64,000 nucleotides of DNA from Erinaceus europaeus. Taxonomy: Eukaryota > Chordata > Mammalia > Eulipotyphla > Erinaceidae. The notes beneath the pieces were generated by a model, which made no database searches, was not told the origin of the DNA, and worked only from the letters and a program-made list of their open reading frames with translations. The position numbers were made by a program, and so were the translations under genes. Below are positions 54,821-64,000 of the stretch, one piece after another (the stretch's first letter is position 1; each line of letters begins with the position of its first letter). Location: NCBI RefSeq assembly GCF_950295315.1, contig NC_080181.1:38965375-39029374 (forward strand). Direction: 5' to 3'.

Positions 54821-55163
54821 TGTTGGTATGCTTCTGGATTCTGCTTGTGCGCTTGTGTTGCTTGCTATGCCTCGGGGATATTGGTTTGGTGTCCCCCCCC
54901 CCCCCCCCCCCCCCGCCTGTGGGACATTTAGTTTAGTCATCGCTAGTTCGCGCTACTTTCCTTCTAAGCACCCCCTATCGTACATATTTCCTTGGTGGCT
55001 GACTTTTCCAGCAGAGGAGAGAGATAGAAGAGAGAATTGTGTTGTAATAGAAGAATTTGTTGTACCGGTCCCCACTCGTCAATAAAGAAATACTGCTCTC
55101 CGCTCAGCCATGAGTCCCTGGTCGTCTCTGTCTCCCGCCCGCAAAGCCAGCCTGGCAAAAACA
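54821..55163 (+). mobile_element. 5' LTR of the ERV
   Basis: 343 bp, TGTTGG...ACA. It contains a poly-C run (54893-54914) and an AATAAA signal at 55081-55086 followed by GAAATACTGCTCTCC. The U5-like end is AAGCCAGCCTGGC. Relative to the 3' LTR it lacks about 40 bp after CTTGCTATG, probably a deletion. Confidence 0.93.
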
Positions 55164-55169
55164 GCAAAA

Positions 55170-55188
55170 TGGCGCTCTGAACAGTGAC
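55170..55188 (+). promoter_or_regulatory. primer binding site, tRNA-Lys3-like
   Basis: TGGCGCTCTGAACAGTGAC matches the Lys3 primer-site pattern (TGGCGCC-CGAACAGGGAC) with one extra base and two substitutions. It lies six bases after the inferred LTR end, a little farther than usual, so the exact LTR boundary or the site may have mutated. Confidence 0.75.
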
Positions 55189-56731
55189 TGGCAAATGGCA
55201 ACCAGCACCAATGTGGGACCTAACCCGCCCACCCCCCAGATAAGTAAAGCCGTTTGGAGACCTATCCACTATGGGCTGCAGCTGGTGAGGCAGGTGCGAC
55301 ACAAGGTCCTGCCACTCTCCAGGTCTCTTCCCTCCCAGCTTCAGAGTCCATGAGAACGCAGGTCCCGCCTCCGCAGAGTCACTCGGGGCCACACTTGGGT
55401 TCCCTGACTGGGAAACTTTGGTTCCTTGTGGCCATGATTGTGGAGCTTGGGAGATGCTGGAGATTTCCCCTGGGACTTTCTGGACTATTTCTCACATATT
55501 TCCCACGAAGAGAGACTACTCTGACTTGGGGAGTGTTCTCCATTGCCCTGGTGGTCCCCAAAAGTGGAGACACATGGTTAGTTCTACCCTCCTGATTTAA
55601 TTCTTTCTTCGATGGGAAGACATTTTTAAAAATGGGTGCCTGCAGCAGTCCAGCAGAAATCGTCAGGGGCACCCTAAATGGAATTGCAAAGAGCTCTTTG
55701 GACTAGGACACCCTCCGGGACTCATGATACAAAATGGCAGAATCTGAAAAATTAGTTCACAGAGCCTAAAAACAAAACTTCCCTACCATTTCTTTCTCCC
55801 CCCCCCCACTCTCTCTAAATATCTTAAGCCTGCTTCTGTCTAACCTCTCTGCTTTCAGTAGTCTTAAACCGTGTGAGTAAAAATGGTTCAACTAAGAGTA
55901 CAGATCTAAATTCCTGTTTAAAATGACATGTCTTCGTAACAAAAGTTTTTGTCCTTGTGTATTGAAGACCATGTTTATGTGTGTGATTGATGTTTGGCAA
56001 ACATTAACATTAAGGTTAGAAATGTAACTTTAAGGCTACATTCTTATCAGGCAAAGTTAAATGAAAAAGTTTTCAACATAATTCTCATAAAGGTAAAATT
56101 AACTTACATTTAAAATCTGAGGTAAACATTAGTTAAAAATCAATATATTTTAACTAAAATTGGTCTGAAAATCCTGCACACACCTAGGGTGTATCAAAAG
56201 GTAAAAAAGACGTTATTGATATGTAAAGCTCTCAAATACCTTCTCAATTAGAGATATAACCAGCCCAGGTGAACGATAGATTGCACAATGGTTATGCTAA
56301 TGATTCTCATGCCTGAGGCTTTTAACCATGGTTCTTTTGTTTACCTTTCCACATTTTATTGTTTAAACTGTTTAAACAACCTTAAAATCATACTACAAAG
56401 GACTTCCAATTATAATAGAGTTATCAATTATAGTAAACTTCTAACCTGCTATAAGTTTTGTTTCACAAGTAAGTGAATTACAGCTGTCAAGTCTTCTACA
56501 GAAAAGCGAAATTCCAGTGGCTGACCTTCCCCATGGAGATGGACACGGAACATTTCACGCCCTGGCATTTCTTCCGTGGTCATCTGCTTTGAACTGGCAC
56601 TTCTATTGGACTTACTGGCACACCTCTTGGAAACTACAACAACTTCCCTTTACGCTGCTGGGTTTCTCAAAGACTGATTGCAGCCAGCTGCCTTGGGATC
56701 CTATAGGACACACCCCCCCTTGCTAGGTAAT

Positions 56732-56848
56732 GCCCACAGAGGCAGGATATGCCCGTTGAGACATAAAGCACCCCCAGAGGCAAGAGATGCGCACAGAGGC
56801 AGGAAATGTTCTTTAGCCTGATAGGCCTTGCCAACAGAGGCAAGAAAC
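56732..56848 (+). repeat. four copies of a 19-bp repeat inside the ERV
   Basis: Units of the form GCCCACAGAGGCAGGATAT at 56732, 56770, 56789 and 56830 share CAGAGGCARGARAY. The second and third are directly tandem. No function is inferred. Confidence 0.85.
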
Positions 56849-56983
56849 AGCCCCCTCAGGCCTTCCCTTGGCATCACACTGGTTCTTGTTCCTCCATGTC
56901 TTGTGCCAGTTTTTTTTTTTTAATGCCTGTACGATATAGGTTTCTGTTCACCCCAGACTCCTGATACTATGGCCATTAGTTAT

Positions 56984-56999
56984 AAAGAAAAGGGGGAAC
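56984..56999 (+). promoter_or_regulatory. polypurine tract
   Basis: AAAGAAAAGGGGGAAC lies immediately 5' of the 3' LTR, the expected position and composition for the plus-strand DNA primer. Confidence 0.9.
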
Positions 57000-57378
57000 T
57001 GTTGGTATGCTTCTGGATTCTGCTTGTGCGCTTGCATTGCTTGCTATGTGTTCTGTTTGCACGTCCACTGTTGGCTGGGCACCCCCCCCCGCCTCTGGGA
57101 TATTGGTTTGGTCTCCCCCCCCCCCGCCTGTGGGACGTTTAGTTTAGTCATCACTAGTTCGCGCTTCTTTCCTTCTAAGCACCCCCTATCATACATATTT
57201 CCTTGGTGGCTGACTCTTCCAGCAGAGGAGAGAGATGGAGGAGAGAATTGTGTTGTAATAAGAAGAATTTGTTGTACAGGTCCCCGCTCGTCAATAAAGA
57301 AATACTGCTCTCCGCTCAGCCATGAGTCCCTGGTCATCTCTGTCCCCCGCCCGCGAAGCCAGCCCAGCAAAAATGACA
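57000..57378 (+). mobile_element. 3' LTR of the ERV
   Basis: 379 bp, starting TGTTGGTATGC and ending ATGACA before the TATGTT duplication. AATAAA is at 57293-57298. It keeps the block with GTTTGCACGTCCACTG that the 5' LTR lacks, so it is the better representative of the family. C runs at 57083-57091 and 57116-57125. Confidence 0.93.
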
Positions 57379-57384
57379 TATGTT

Positions 57385-57860
57385 CATTCCCTGTGATCCA
57401 CTGCCATACTATGCTGAGCTCTGTCAACTGCTTCCCACCACACACACTCTGCCCTGACTTCCACCTCCCCGACTCCCCATTCAACAGTGTTGGGTCTTTT
57501 GCTTGTCTAATTCTCTTTCTGACCTGTTCACAGTTAATGGCCATGCAAGCCTTGCAGTGGAACTAAAGGTCATGGACACAGAAAATAATCCATCAGGTCC
57601 TTGATAGAAAACTGTTTCTTTTAAATTATGTCTTGAAGAAATAAAAGCAGATTCAGTTAGCCAAGCAGCAAACATGAGTCAGAAACAGGCATTCTGCTCT
57701 CCAGTTTACATTTGTTTATGCTCCTTGGCTTAGTGGGGATTACTTGAACATGTAGCTGAAGAATGAGGAGTGCTCAAATGGTGTTTGTAGTCCTGCTCAG
57801 AAAATTCAACCTTATTTCATAGTCAAGTGATTTATAGTGAGAGGAACACCTACCCCAAAT
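57385..57860. other. no recognised feature
   Basis: Non-repeat flank between the ERV and the next SINE. The apparent long frames across 57024-57566 straddle the LTR and are not genes. Confidence 0.55.
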
Positions 57861-57873
57861 AAACTTCATGTTA

Positions 57874-58155
57874 GGGAGTCCAGCGGTAGCACAGCGGCTT
57901 AAGCATGTGTGGTGCAAAGAGCAAGGACCGGAGTGAGGATAAGCCCACTTCGAGCCCATGGCTCCCCACCTGCCAGGGAATCGCTTCACAGGCTGTGAAG
58001 CAGGTCTGCAGGTGTCTTTCTCTCCCCCACTCTGTCTTCCCCTCCTCTCTCCATTTTTGGCTGTCCTATCTAACAACAACAACATCAATAACAACAACAA
58101 TAATAACAACAACAATAAAAAACAAGGGCAACAAAAAGGAAATAAATAATTTTAA
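57874..58155 (+). mobile_element. SINE family A with target-site duplication
   Basis: Head GGGAGTCCAGCGGTAGCACA, CCCACCTGCCAGGGAATCG, CAACAACAACATCAATAAC and GGGCAACAAAAAGG. The perfect 13-bp duplication AAACTTCATGTTA lies at 57861-57873 and 58156-58168. Confidence 0.96.
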
Positions 58156-58168
58156 AAACTTCATGTTA

Positions 58169-58271
58169 ACATAACTTGTCAATAACTACACACAGGCAAT
58201 GTCAATGAATAAACCTCACTAAGTTGTATTTAAAGAAACTTCTTTGCTTTAGGGTGACAGAGCAATTGGGA

Positions 58272-58303
<32 letters not shown>

Positions 58304-58915
58304 GTTTTTGTTTAGAAGCAGTGGAAGTAACTTACTAGATTTTTGTAGAAAGAGGAAAAAGTGAAGCAGAAAAGAAAAAGAGAGAGGGAGAGCACAAGGA
58401 AGGAAGTAAAATAAAAAACAAATGCATTTTTAAACTGTAAATGTATTTCCTTAGAACTGATCCCCATATCCTCCCAACGATACACACACACCCCAAACCC
58501 CTCAGATGCCTTCAGATGAGAATCAAGTTTATATTGACACTGACAGATGTTCTTGAAAGACTGTTTTGTTACAGAAAGAAACAAATATAAGTTTAAATAA
58601 AATTATATCACTTCTAGAATCCTGCTAATCTATATAAAGGCTCACAGTTTAACCACACATAAGGTAGTTTGCTAATGTGTATGTAACTAGTTTTTCCAAT
58701 AACATTTAGCATGTCTATCCTTAATCCTTCCAAATGAGGCAATTTATTTCCTTGTGTTTTATTTTATCTTGTTTTTTTGAGAAAGAGATATCAGAGTATA
58801 CCCCACCATATATAGTGCCAAGGAAACAGACTTCAAATAAAAAGAGAATTACCAATGATGAAAGGGAGATTAAATAACGGTAAAAGCTATTCATTCTATT
58901 AGGAAAACATTTCAC

Positions 58916-58919
<4 letters not shown>
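58169..58919. other. repeat-poor stretch with (TC)n
   Basis: (TC)n at 58279-58303. No interspersed repeat or gene recognised. Confidence 0.5.

Positions 58920-58981
<62 letters not shown>
58920..58981. repeat. (GT)n microsatellite
   Basis: Perfect TG/GT run of about 62 bp. Confidence 0.98.
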
Positions 58982-58982
<1 letters not shown>

Positions 58983-59029
58983 CATTGGAGCATAAAAATA
59001 CATGAGCTAAAAGATAAATATAAAAATCC

Positions 59030-59245
59030 CGGGACCAGGTGGTAGAGCACCTGGTTGGGTGCACATGTTGCAATACTCAAGGACCCATCTTCGAGTCCCC
59101 AGTCACCACCTGCATGGGGAATGCTTTGCGAGTGCTAAAGTAGTCTGTCAGGTGTCTCTCTATCTCTCTACCTTCTCCATCACCCTATCCCTCTCAATTT
59201 CTGGCTGTCTCTATTCAATAAACAAATAAAGATAATTTAAAAAGC
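59030..59245 (+). mobile_element. SINE family B
   Basis: GGGACCAGGTGGTAGAGCACC, TCTTCGAGTCCCCAGTCACC, GGGGAATGCTTTGCGAGTG and the TTCAATAAACAAATAAAG tail. Confidence 0.94.
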
Positions 59246-59259
59246 AAAAAGAAAATAAA

Positions 59260-60005
59260 TAAATAAAAATTCACAAATCATTAAGGACTTCAAATCCCCA
59301 ATCAAATCCTTGTAAGAATTATTATGCATAAAAACTTGAAGGACACAAAAGACAAACTACTCAACCTATAAAGAAAATCTAGTTAAAATATATAGAAAAT
59401 TTCACCCCACAACAGAAAATATAATTTTTAACTCAACACTAATGAAATAATAATCAAGGTGTACAATATCTTAGGCTATAAAATAAATCTCAAGAAAATT
59501 AAAGTAATTGGAAATATTCACAGCTTGTTCTACTATCCTAATGAAGTCAAAATAGAAATAATAAGAACTAGAAAAAATCCAAATACATATTTTTAAACAA
59601 TACACAAATAATCTTTGAGTAAAGAAATATGTCAAAACAAATTTTACTAAAATTCAGAGAATAAATTAAATATAAATAAAAACATCAAAAATATGTGGGA
59701 TGCAGCTCAACCTTCTTTGACAGAGAAATTGATAGGACTAGATAATTATATTGGAAAACATGACAGGTCTCAAGTAATAAATATGAGTACTAGCTCAGGA
59801 GACTTGGAAAAGAAGAACAAAATAAACTCAGAGCAAACTAAATGAAGGAAATTGTAAAGTCCAAAGCAGCTGTCTCTAAAACTAAGAACAGGAAAATGAC
59901 AGAGAAGAATCAATGAAACAAAAAGCTGATTACTTTTTAATCTTTAACTAATAAATATCTAGCAAAAACAAGAGAACAGATAGAAAAATGACCAATAGTA
60001 GGAGT
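59260..60005 (+). mobile_element. old L1 ORF2 (middle region) fragment
   Basis: TCTTAGGCTATAAAATAAATC, GTGGGATGCAGCTCAACC, CAGGTCTCAAGTAATAAATATG, AGAAGAACAAAATAAACTCAG and AATCAATGAAACAAAAAGCTG are collinear with the central ORF2 region of mammalian L1s. Heavily decayed; no long frame survives. Confidence 0.85.
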
Positions 60006-60660
60006 TAAACAGATACTTATATACTTTACCCATATTTAGGATCATTCTCTCCCCTGATCCAGCTTTCTAGTCCTATTTCCAACCCTGACACCATTTCTCC
60101 AGACAATACTTTTGGTCCACCTGTATGTTAGTTGTCATGCTCAGGCAAAAATTAGTCAAGTCTTGGGCCCCTTGGAATATACCTAAAATAGACATACTAG
60201 TTTTTCCCTAAATGGAGATCCCCAAACTCATTTGCTATATTTTTGCCTTTAGGCTCCTGATTACTAATCAATTTGTTCTTTTTTATATATTAATTTTTTT
60301 TCAGTCACCAAGTTGCAGATGCTAGCATGATGCCAATCTGACTTCCCGAGGCAAAGGACATCAATAATGTACGCTAGAAACCCACCTCTCCAGAGCCCTA
60401 CCCCACTACGTAAAAGAGAGAGGTTAGGAGTATGGATCAACCTGTGAATGCCATGTTCAATAGAGAAGCAATTACAGAAGCAGATCTCCCACCTTCTGCA
60501 CCTCATAATGACCCTGGGTCCATGCTCTCAGAGAGATGAAGAATAGGAGAGCTATCAGGGTAGAGGATGGGATATAGAACTCTGGTGGTGGAAATTGTGT
60601 GCAATTGAACCCCTTTTATCCTATGATCTTATTGATATTTTTTATTTTATAAATAAATAA
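60006..60660 (+). mobile_element. L1 3' UTR fragment
   Basis: CTTATATACTTTACCCATATTTAG, CTCCAGACAATACTTTTGG, CTTGGAATATACCTAAAATAG, ACCTCATAATGACCCTGGG and GGTGGTGGAAATTGTGTGC match the lineage-type L1 3' UTR. It is spliced directly onto the older ORF2 fragment without an intervening C-terminus, so it is a separate insertion or an internally deleted copy. Confidence 0.92.
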
Positions 60661-61282
60661 CAATAGAAAAGAAGAACTGTTCTAGTTCCTCAAAACCCAC
60701 AAGTTATCAAAATTCAAACTGAATTAAATAATCAGAATAGTCCCATAATCAGTAGGTTGGATTCATAATTAAAGCCCCTCCCAAATAAATCTTTAACTCA
60801 CAGGATTTCATCCAAGAATTTTACTAGCATTTCAAGATTAAGTAACACTCATTTTTTTGTAATTCTATTATTTTTGCCTGGTGCTTCCTTCTTTTAAAAA
60901 GCATTCTGTGTCCTCCATTGTAGCATAAGCTTAAGAAGGACAATGAGATCTTTTTTTTCAGTGATGAGCAAAATACCCAGCATTGGGTTAAATAGTAAGT
61001 AATGAGGTAGATGTGCCACTCAGCATAGAAAACTCCTTCTAAAACCATTGTAGAGAAAGATTAACAGGAGTCCGTGTGTTAAAACTGCCAAACTATGACT
61101 TTAGGTTGCCCTAGGGGACTGAAAAAAACAAGTGGAAAATCCTTCTTTTGTACTGAACACTTCTCTATAAACATGTTTTTAATGGGGTGAATTTCTCACA
61201 CAATGATTTTGAAGATAAACATCTGGGGTTTTTTCCAATAAAACAAAGAAGAAAAACTGTCCCTGTTGTATTAGTACTTTAA
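60661..61282. other. no recognised feature
   Basis: About 620 bp AT-rich, no repeat or gene recognised. Confidence 0.5.
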
Positions 61283-61490
61283 AAAAATTTTTTTTTATTA
61301 TCTTTATTTATTGGCTAGAGACAGTCAGAAATCCAGAGGGTAGGGGAGATAGAGAGAAAGAGAGACATCTGAAGCCCTGCTTCACCACTTGCAAAGCTTT
61401 CCTTCTGCAGGTGGGATACCAGGACCTCAAACCAGGTCCTTGTGTGCTGTAACATGTGCGCTCAACCAGGTGCACCACAACCCGGTACCG
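61283..61490 (-). mobile_element. SINE family B
   Basis: T-rich tail, TTTATTGGCTAGAGACAGTC, GAAGCCCTGCTTCACCACTTG, GCTTTCCTTCTGCAGGTGGG and the head end GCACCACAACCCGG. Flanks GTATTAGTACTTT and GTAATAGTATTCTTT suggest a diverged duplication. Confidence 0.92.
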
Positions 61491-61499
61491 TAATAGTAT

Positions 61500-62530
61500 T
61501 CTTTTAAGGAGAAATGGATAAACATGGATGTAGCCATTAGAGAAAGCAGTATGGAAGTTAATCCAGAAAATAAAGCTATAACTACTATGTGATAAAATAA
61601 TTCCACTACAGGGGCCAGGCGGTGGTGCACCTAGTTGAGTGCTCACATTACAGTATGCAAGGTCCTGGGTTCAAGCCCCCATTCCCCACCTGCAGGGGAA
61701 AACCTCATGAGTGGTGTAGCAGGGCTGCAGGTGTCTCTCTATCTCTCCCCTCTCAACCCCTCCCTCTCTTAATTTCTGTCTCTATCATATAAATAAAAAC
61801 AATAAAAAAACAATTCCACTACTGAGTATTTATGTTTATACATAGGTATATGTATATATTATGGATATCACCAAAGAAAATAAAATCATATTTTAAATAG
61901 TATCTGTATCCATATGTTCACATATGATGCAGGAAACCCACTCCTGAATATATATATATATATATATATATCATCAAAGAAAATAATTCTTAAAATAGTA
62001 TCTACAACAGCTACACCTACATGTTCACTACAGTCAAGACATATTCACAGAATAAGTGCCCTTTGTTCACTAATAGGTGACTGAATAAAGATGGATGAGA
62101 TATTATTTAGCTGTGTCAAAGAAAGACATTCTGTCATTTGTGACAACATGGTGGACTTTGAGGCATTGTGCTTAGAGAAGTAAGTCAGACTGTAAATGAC
62201 AAATGTAAGATCTCAATATGAAATTTTAAAAAGTCAAGTCATATGAACAAGGACATACTGAGGAATGAGCAAAGATGATGAAAGGTACAAACTTCCCACT
62301 ACAACATAAATATGTCCCAGGGATGTAATGATACATAGATAGTATGGTGACTACAGGTGAGAACACTGTATCATAGGTTTGAAAGTAGTCTTGAAATCTA
62401 TCATCATGAGAGAAATATAATTATATGATCTGATGGATGCTCAGTAGACATGGTGATCACTCCACACATATACATGTATCAAATTATTATGCTGAGAGAC
62501 CTAAAATCAATATGACTTCATGCATGTTGG
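61500..62530 (+). mobile_element. old L1 (L1M-type) ORF2 end and 3' UTR, interrupted
   Basis: GAGAAAGCAGTATGGAAGTTAATCC, GTCATTTGTGACAACATGG, ATTATTTAGCTGTG and GCTGAGAGACCTAAAATC are in the order of an old L1 3' end. It is interrupted by the SINE at 61611-61811. It contains a tandem duplication of about 107 bp: a block with ATCACCAAAGAAAATAA (61868) recurs as ATCATCAAAGAAAATAA (61972), and each copy is followed by TATGTTCAC or CATGTTCAC. A (TA)n at 61948-61971 lies between. Confidence 0.8.
61611..61811 (+). mobile_element. SINE family B with target-site duplication
   Basis: Head GGGGCCAGGCGGTGGTGCAC (near consensus), GGTTCAAGCCCCCATTCCCC, CTGCAGGGGAAAACCTC and a CATATAAATAAAAACAAT tail. AATTCCACTAC is duplicated at 61599-61609 and 61812-61822. 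Confidence 0.95.
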
Positions 62531-62801
62531 AGGAAAGACTTCAAAGAGAGGCATACATGACAAAAAGGCAATTAAATCAGAGCTGGGCAAACACTAAGGA
62601 AGTGCAGTTTCCGTAGTGAAAATTTCTGAGTGAAATTTATAAAGGTACAATGATAGAGAAGAACCACTAGTGCACTGGAAGAACCAGGTAGAAGTTGACA
62701 AGAGATTTTTCTGCTTAAGTAGCTAAAAACTAGTCATGTATAAACAGAGATTGTGCTTGACAGCACCAATCGCAAACTGACAATTTATAAAATTGGAAAT
62801 T

Positions 62802-62949
62802 TCTTGGGAGTTGGATGGTGACACAGCAGGTTAAGCGCAGATGGTGCAAAGCTCAAGGACCTGTGTAAGGATCCCGGTTTGAGCCCCCAGCTCCCCACCT
62901 GTAGGGGCATCGCTTCACAAGCGGTGAAGCAGGTCTGCAGGTGTCAAAA
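62802..62949 (+). mobile_element. SINE family A, 3'-truncated, with target-site duplication
   Basis: Normal head (GGGAGTTGGATGGTGACACA) and box (CTCCCCACCTGTAGGGGCATC). The body stops at GCAGGTGTC, followed only by a short A run; the CT-rich half is absent. The perfect 13-bp AAAATTGGAAATT flanks it at 62789-62801 and 62950-62962. The retroposed RNA was therefore already short. Confidence 0.93.
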
Positions 62950-62962
62950 AAAATTGGAAATT

Positions 62963-63085
62963 ACTTTTACTGTTTTGGCCCTGATGAGCCCTTCCCCTTT
63001 CCACATACCTCCCCTGGCCCACACTTTTGAGAACATCTTGAAATTGTGTTTCTGGACTATAACCCTGAAGTTCTGAATTCTTCTT
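62963..63085 (-). mobile_element. probable 3' UTR of the non-L1 LINE
   Basis: Sequence downstream of the inferred stop codon on the minus strand. It is AT-richer than the coding part, with no further repeat signature. The LINE 3' end could not be located. It may lie to the left of the SINE at 62802, in which case that SINE inserted into the LINE. Confidence 0.4.
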
Positions 63086-64000
63086 CTAGCGTTTGCCCTT
63101 CTTCCACAGCCAGTCAACAGCGTCAGGTTGAGCCTAATGTAAAGTTTCGAGACCTCCTTTGAAACTGGAGAGGTGGCAGTCATTGACTATGTGGGTCATA
63201 GTCTGTCTGTAGCCGCAGGGGCAGTTCAGGTCGTCTCTGGCTCCCCAGCGATGGAACATAGCGGCGCACCGGCCATGGCCTGTTCGATAGCGATTGAGGA
63301 GGGCCCAATCATAACGTGCTAGGTCAAAGCCGGGTTGACGCTTGCAGGGGTCTGTGATGAGGTGTTTGTTCTTTACCTCAGCTGACTGACTGCCAACTCT
63401 GTTTCCAAGAGACTGGAACAGAGAAGTTCAGTGTAGGCATAGGGGACCAGATTGGGTGACGAGACGTCAAGCGTTGGACAGGGTGGGCGAAGATATCCGT
63501 GTATATTGGCAGGTCCAGTCGAGCGTAGACGCGGGAAATGAACTTAGATGATGCCGCATCCCGACGAATATCTGGCGGCGCGATGTTGCTAAGAACTGGC
63601 AGCCATGGAACCGGGGTGGAACGGATGGTTCCAGAAATTATCCTCATGGAGGAATATAATTTGGAATCGACCAAGTGGACATGGGGGCTACGGAACCATA
63701 CTGGGGCACAGTATTCTGCAGTGGAATAGCATAATGCCAGAGATGATGATCGTAGTGTGGAAGCGCTCGCGCCCCATGAGGAGCTGGCCAGTCTTGCAAT
63801 GATGTGATTCCTCGTGCCCACCTTTGCTGCAGTTTTTATGAGATGTTCGTGAAATGACAGAGTGCGATTAGAGTAACGCCAAGATAGACTGGCTGGGCTT
63901 CATGCCGGATTCTCGTATCGCCAAGGTGCACATTAAGCTCACACGAGGCCAAGGCATGGTGTAGATGGAAAACAGATGATACCGTTTTTGCAGTGCTAGG
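63086..64000 (-). mobile_element. non-L1 LINE, C-terminal part of the reverse transcriptase protein, recently broken
   Basis: The minus strand encodes the C-terminal half of a LINE ORF2 and runs off the window at 64000. In order: a PVYLGVTL segment (before 63870), a segment at 63821-63378 with LALCYSTAEYCAPVW and PWLPVLSNIAPPDIRR, and a C-terminal segment at about 63386-63137. The last carries a zinc-knuckle-like CPCG, then THIVNDC. The original end appears to be a TAG at 63086-63088. The frame is broken by a one-base loss near 63870, a four-base CTGA duplication at 63382-63393 and an in-frame TAG at 63134-63136. These motifs are typical of jockey/CR1-group LINE polyproteins in invertebrates and some vertebrates, not of L1. 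By hand count there are about 43 CpGs in 63221-64000, against about two in 62000-62780. The exact clade is inference. Confidence 0.85.

Larger units (their letters stand above)
54821..57378 (+). mobile_element. non-autonomous endogenous retrovirus, class II-like, two LTRs
   Basis: 2.56-kb provirus: 5' LTR, tRNA-Lys-like primer binding site, 1.8 kb internal region, polypurine tract and 3' LTR. It is enclosed by a 6-bp duplication TATGTT (54815-54820 and 57379-57384). The two LTRs differ at about 15 aligned positions by eye, mostly transitions. In addition there is a roughly 40-bp block present only in the 3' LTR. The internal region is far too short for gag-pro-pol-env, and I recognise no capsid, protease, RT or env motif. 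It therefore must have been mobilised in trans. Frames such as 55254-55595 are not recognisable proteins. The 6-bp duplication and Lys-type primer site point to a betaretrovirus-like (ERVK-class) parent. Confidence 0.92.

Noticed and set aside
55254..55672. Possible ERV gag-like frames (113 and 97 codons)
   Set aside because: No capsid, nucleocapsid knuckle, protease or RT motif is visible; opposite-strand frames overlap, so coding is not supported.
57024..57566. 180- and 166-codon frames on opposite strands
   Set aside because: They straddle the ERV 3' LTR and its flank; the sequence is explained by the LTR and no retroviral protein motif is present.
63086..64000. A host gene encoding the minus-strand RT-like protein
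   Set aside because: Motifs are those of a LINE polyprotein, and the frame is broken by indels and a stop; a domesticated gene would be expected to keep an open frame.

Overview
This window is mammalian intergenic or deep intronic DNA. No host protein-coding gene, functional tRNA or functional rRNA gene could be supported on either strand. The dominant repeats are tRNA-derived SINEs. One family has a head like AGTCGGGCGGTAGCGCAG and a body ending in GGGCAACAAAAGGG. A second has a head like GGCCAGGCGGTGGCGCACC and a tail like CTCTATCCAATAAATAAA. I associate these with the ERI SINEs of hedgehogs (Erinaceidae), so the likely source is Erinaceus or a close relative. That is recognition from memory, not a database search.

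Below, 'family A' and 'family B' mean those two SINEs. 'Family C' has the head GGTCCAGGAGGTGGCACAGTGG and 'family D' the head GACAGATAGCATAATG. 'Long form' means a copy carrying an extra 3' module of about 65 bp that starts GCCTCCAGG and ends CCTGGAGGC.

Layout. 1-4.0 kb: dense SINEs. 4.0-9.6 kb: a lineage-type L1 with a long 3' UTR, then a second L1 3' UTR copy that carries a solo LTR and a 46-bp tailless SINE-head insertion. 9.6-17 kb: SINEs, a (GT)n block, an inverted L1 and a long low-repeat stretch (11.1-13.1 kb). 17.2-19.5 kb: two opposed L1 3' ends. 21.7-22.6 kb: a second solo LTR and a 5S rRNA fragment with target-site duplication. 24-34 kb: SINE-dense. 34.7-42.3 kb: several L1 3' UTR copies, a SINE/L1 composite at 37.45 kb and an L1 interrupted by two SINEs. 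44-47.7 kb: nested SINE/L1, including a SINE carrying extra 3' sequence. 48.9-50.7 kb: an old reverse-strand L1 ORF2. 54.8-57.4 kb: a complete-looking but gutted endogenous retrovirus with two LTRs. 59-62.5 kb: old L1 pieces. 63.1-64.0 kb: a CpG-rich non-L1 LINE reverse transcriptase on the minus strand, unlike everything else here.

Almost everything is explained by L1-type retrotransposition (target-site duplications of about 10-18 bp, A-rich tails) and retroviral integration (6-bp duplications). The items most worth following up are the non-L1 LINE at the right edge, two 'tailless' insertions of Pol III RNA 5' fragments, the composite SINE/L1 retrocopies, and the non-autonomous ERV with its related solo LTR. 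Most open reading frames are shadows of repeats. Two minus-strand ORFs outside recognised repeats are listed with low confidence.
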